Source: Lyngbya sp. PCC 8106 (GTDB lineage: Bacteria > Cyanobacteriota > Cyanobacteriia > Cyanobacteriales > Microcoleaceae). Taken from it: a stretch of DNA of 64,000 nucleotides. The position numbers were made by a program, and so were the translations under genes. Numbering within the stretch: the first letter of the stretch is position 1; each line of letters starts with the position of its first letter. Location of the stretch: NCBI RefSeq assembly GCF_000169095.1, contig NZ_AAVU01000013.1, positions 99,402 through 163,401 of the forward strand. The letters run 5' to 3'. The notes under the pieces were generated by a model. That model had not been told where the DNA came from, did not search any database, and saw only the letters and a program-made list of their open reading frames with translations. Positions 61,053 through 64,000 of the stretch are shown here, one piece after another.

Positions 61053-64000
61053 TTACTTCTGGAATAAAAAATTTCTCAAAATAGCAGATTCAACGGGACA
61101 ATTCTGGAAGTTGAAGTAAATCAAGTTACCTGAACACAGTGTATCATAATGCTGGTGAATTTTTTCTTGGCTAGCGTGTAGATTCAATAATAGTCCTTTG
61201 ACTGCTTTGAATTCTGGATCTGGATAATATCCAGCTATAGTTTTTAGCTTCTCCTTGGATTTGTTAACAGCAGGTTTCGATAGGCGATTTCCTGATGCTC
61301 TACTCCAAGCTTTTACGTCAATACAAAATAAAACTTTGTTGCAAATATAGTAAAGATCGAAGCGTTCGTAAAGTTGAGGATATTTTTTAAAATCTAATAA
61401 TTGCTCGAAACCGTAGTATGCTTTTATTGTTTTCCAGTCTTTTCCCTGAAAAATTATGTCTTTGATCCAAAGCTCTACAAAACTTTCGGTTAGCGATGGA
61501 TACAAAATATCGTAAAAAAAGCAATAACGAGGTATGTAACTATCAAAAATATCTGGTTGCGGAATCAATTTATTGTATAGCTGATAGATTGAGTTAGTAG
61601 AGACATTGATGCTAATTTTATTCCCTTCTAAATCGTAACCTTGAGAGTTCGCTTTTAGATGTTCGGGATACAGTCGCTGTTGATATGGATATATTCTTTC
61701 GCCATGAATGCTATCGCTAATAATTTGAAACTTTTTCCCTTCTTCCTCTACTGAAGCTAAATATGGAGTAAATTCAAAATCCTCTGATTTAATATAAAAC
61801 AACGAATCGATAAACTCATTGGGTAACAGCTCTAGTTTCTGCAAATTTTCTAAATATTCAGATGGATTTTTGAATACAATAGGATCACGTAATCTATCCC
61901 ATACTTTGTCGATATCAAAATTACTCTTACACTCATGAAATAGTTCTATCTCCTCTAACATTGTTTTTCTAAATTTTTGAAAAGCTAAATCGGCATCAAT
62001 TTCATCATATATGTGGTCTTCATAGTTTTTTATAGCTCGCTTTTGCGCTTCTACTAAAACTCTCGAGTAAACCTCATAGTTATTAATAGATAGTTTGCGA
62101 ATTTCATTTGGCTCTTGTTTCTGTAGATAATTGTAAAAAAGAACTAAGTTTTTTCTGGTTTCTTCGTTGATAAATATTTTAATGACCTGCGGGTCAAAGT
62201 ATCGCCTTTCCGATCTGCCAATCGCTTGCACGATTGTCTTACCTAATAAAATTTGGTGTTGTTGAGCGCGAAATTGAGCAGCCTCTGGTTTACTTAGGTA
62301 TTCGTTAAAGTCTTTAATCTCTATATTCGATTCGCTAAGATTAACAATACTTTTCATTAAGGCAAAATGATAAAGAGTAGTATTTTTATCTGCTTCGTCA
62401 TCTTTCGACTTTCGAGAGGGCGATTTTATTGATGTATAGTAACTATCCATCAATAAAACTAGAGAATCGAAGTCCTTTTCTATTCCCTTCTGGCTTTTTA
62501 CTATGGGATTCAATCCTTTTGATGCTGACTGATAGGCGGAGATAAAAAAGATCTTTTCTTCTTCTTTTTCGACAAGTTCATCTAAGTAAGTTCTATTACT
62601 ATCTTTATCATAGTAATCCTTGTTGAAGGAAGCTCTGTATAAAATCAGCTTGACGCGAATTTCACTTGAGTATTTCTTGTGTTGTACTTTTACATAATAT
62701 ATACTGGGATGTTCGGAAGATTTTTCAAAGATAAAATTACTGCTATTGACCGCCAGACAATATTCTATTAATTTTTTGATCCAGCGTAGACTTTGAGTAA
62801 AAGCAATTGTTTCTTGAACATCATCATCTTCAAAGAGATAAAATAAAAAGCGAGTAAATTTGCATAGCTCCTGTTTTTTATAATCCCCCAAATAACTAAC
62901 GTTTTGTTCTTCCTGTGAACTGCGGATAAAATCTTTCAAGATCTGGCTCTCAAATCTTTCTGCTACCTCCTTTGTTTGATCGTTAGGAAATGACTCCCAA
63001 TCTTTACCGAAAAATCCCACGGTAGTATGTCTATGCTGTTGTCGATAATTTCTGATTTCTTCGCAAAGATCAACTTCTAATTCGCTCATAGCTTGAAAAG
63101 AACTTTGACCAGACTCGCGACGCAACTTATCTTCCATATAAGACATATCGTAACTGGTAGTCAGATCACCATAAATTCCCCCAGTGGCAGAAATTGAAAA
63201 AATTACGTTGGCATTGTTCACCAGCATTGATTTCATTTTATATTCGGGAGAAGTAAGAATAGCGGTACTACCGATAGAAACTTCTCGTAATGTCGAATCT
63301 ATGAGATTATTTTTAGAGTTCTGATAGCGAGATATTTCTTTAATATTTATAATCGGTTTGTTGCTTTCGTATACATACTGACGATCCAAATATTGATGTT
63401 TTTGCCTATCGCTCTGTGTCGCATTTTCTTCATCGGCTTTTTGAACTTTACTTATTTGCTTTGACCAAATATCTAAAGCATGAGATTGAGAATCATCAGC
63501 ATCTAAAACGTTAGCCAAAATCTTTTGAGTTTTTTCTACTTGCGATCGCATAGCTAAAATGACATAAATCAATTCAGCTACAGAGGTTTTGTCCGATACT
63601 GTTTTTTCCATAATACGAACATGACCTCCAGAAGCTTTGCTAAGACACAAATTTTGTAGAGCTTCGATGTTGTAAATGTACAAGTTGTTATAGCAAAAGA
63701 TATTCATTAGATCGTTTCCGATCTGATTGTATAGTCGTTGAGGGATTAACAGACTTCTGGTATTTTCAAATTTCGCTAACACCCTAGATATTGTTTCAAA
63801 ATTGAAATCAATAGGAGTCTCTTCATCATAATTATTAAAAATTGCTACAATATCGGCTAATGATTCTTCTATTCCTTTATTGATAGATATTAAATCGTGT
63901 AAAAACTTTATCGAACTTCCTTCTTCAAAAGTAATTTTTTGATATGTACTAAGGTATTGTTGTAATTCTGGATCGAGTATTTTTCCTTTTTCTAAATGCT
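61053..64000 (-). CDS. SF2 helicase with C-terminal PD-(D/E)XK-like nuclease domain (5' end missing)
   Basis: The frame stays open to the window edge with no stop, so the N-terminus (including Walker A and probably the DEAH box) lies outside. The GTG at 63782 is only an internal candidate start. Counting from it, motif III is FSISATGG (198-200). A motif V-like segment is FFISAYQSASKGLNP (412-426), and motif VI is IVQAIGRSERR (517-527), all in SF2 order. The C-terminus has a nuclease-like region: TESFVELWIKD, then FDLYYICNKVLFCIDVKAWS, with Asp809, Asp822 and Lys824 matching the D...DxK pattern. The large gap between helicase motifs resembles DinG/XPD-type proteins. The next gene follows after 1 base. 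Confidence 0.75.
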   Translation of the reverse strand, partial: HLEKGKILDPELQQYLSTYQKITFEEGSSIKFLHDLISINKGIEESLADIVAIFNNYDEETPIDFNFETISRVLAKFENTRSLLIPQRLYNQIGNDLMNIFCYNNLYIYNIEALQNLCLSKASGGHVRIMEKTVSDKTSVAELIYVILAMRSQVEKTQKILANVLDADDSQSHALDIWSKQISKVQKADEENATQSDRQKHQYLDRQYVYESNKPIINIKEISRYQNSKNNLIDSTLREVSIGSTAILTSPEYKMKSMLVNNANVIFSISATGGIYGDLTTSYDMSYMEDKLRRESGQSSFQAMSELEVDLCEEIRNYRQQHRHTTVGFFGKDWESFPNDQTKEVAERFESQILKDFIRSSQEEQNVSYLGDYKKQELCKFTRFLFYLFEDDDVQETIAFTQSLRWIKKLIEYCLAVNSSNFIFEKSSEHPSIYYVKVQHKKYSSEIRVKLILYRASFNKDYYDKDSNRTYLDELVEKEEEKIFFISAYQSASKGLNPIVKSQKGIEKDFDSLVLLMDSYYTSIKSPSRKSKDDEADKNTTLYHFALMKSIVNLSESNIEIKDFNEYLSKPEAAQFRAQQHQILLGKTIVQAIGRSERRYFDPQVIKIFINEETRKNLVLFYNYLQKQEPNEIRKLSINNYEVYSRVLVEAQKRAIKNYEDHIYDEIDADLAFQKFRKTMLEEIELFHECKSNFDIDKVWDRLRDPIVFKNPSEYLENLQKLELLPNEFIDSLFYIKSEDFEFTPYLASVEEEGKKFQIISDSIHGERIYPYQQRLYPEHLKANSQGYDLEGNKISINVSTNSIYQLYNKLIPQPDIFDSYIPRYCFFYDILYPSLTESFVELWIKDIIFQGKDWKTIKAYYGFEQLLDFKKYPQLYERFDLYYICNKVLFCIDVKAWSRASGNRLSKPAVNKSKEKLKTIAGYYPDPEFKAVKGLLLNLHASQEKIHQHYDTLCSGNLIYFNFQNCPVESAILRNFLFQK

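Overview
The window comes from a cyanobacterial chromosome. It carries ChlH, a Ser/Thr kinase fused to a GUN4 domain, bilin-type GAF histidine kinases, a PcxA remnant and many GCGATCGC (HIP1) palindromes. Moderate-to-low GC, Uma2 and DUF559 genes, short palindromic repeats and long intergenic spacers resemble filamentous Oscillatoriales (Lyngbya, Planktothrix or Limnoraphis-like). The genus is only a guess.

Layout. 1-4.8 kb: chlH with a terminator. 5.1-7.2 kb: a three-gene AT-rich cassette ending in an HNH nuclease, followed by an array of 61-bp tandem repeats. 7.2-13 kb: a Uma2 gene and two tandem GAF histidine kinases that look like photoreceptors. 13.3-13.7 kb: a 365-bp mobile-type repeat, present again at 46.2-46.6 kb. 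13.8-19.7 kb: housekeeping genes on the minus strand (geranylgeranyl-reductase-like protein, frr, pyrH, thioredoxin-like protein, agmatinase-family ureohydrolase, C69 peptidase). 19.9-24.1 kb: a three-gene GTPase operon whose last gene has a probable -1 frameshift. 24.6-28.4 kb: site-2 protease, HTH plus small membrane protein, GT81-like glycosyltransferase. 28.8-31.9 kb: fdhD and an FdhF/YdeP-type molybdoenzyme. 32-40.3 kb: DUF559 nuclease inside palindromic repeats, kinase-GUN4, DUF1350 protein, thiC with its TPP riboswitch, pepA, a pcxA fragment, Uma2. 40.4-45.7 kb: a secreted haemagglutinin-type protein, a 5'-nucleotidase family protein and a small conserved protein.

46.6-57.5 kb, plus strand: a polysaccharide locus with flippase, polymerase-like protein, secreted glycoside-hydrolase-like protein, four sulfotransferases and two glycosyltransferases. 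It most likely makes and exports a sulfated exopolysaccharide.

58.7-64.0 kb, minus strand: a two-gene AT-rich module. One gene is an SF2 helicase with a C-terminal PD-(D/E)XK-like nuclease domain, running off the right edge. The other encodes a 792-residue protein I cannot assign. This is the best candidate in the window for an undescribed conflict (defence) system. The GTPase operon with its A9 slippery site, the two bilin kinases and the tnpB-less IS200/IS605-like element are the next most interesting signals.
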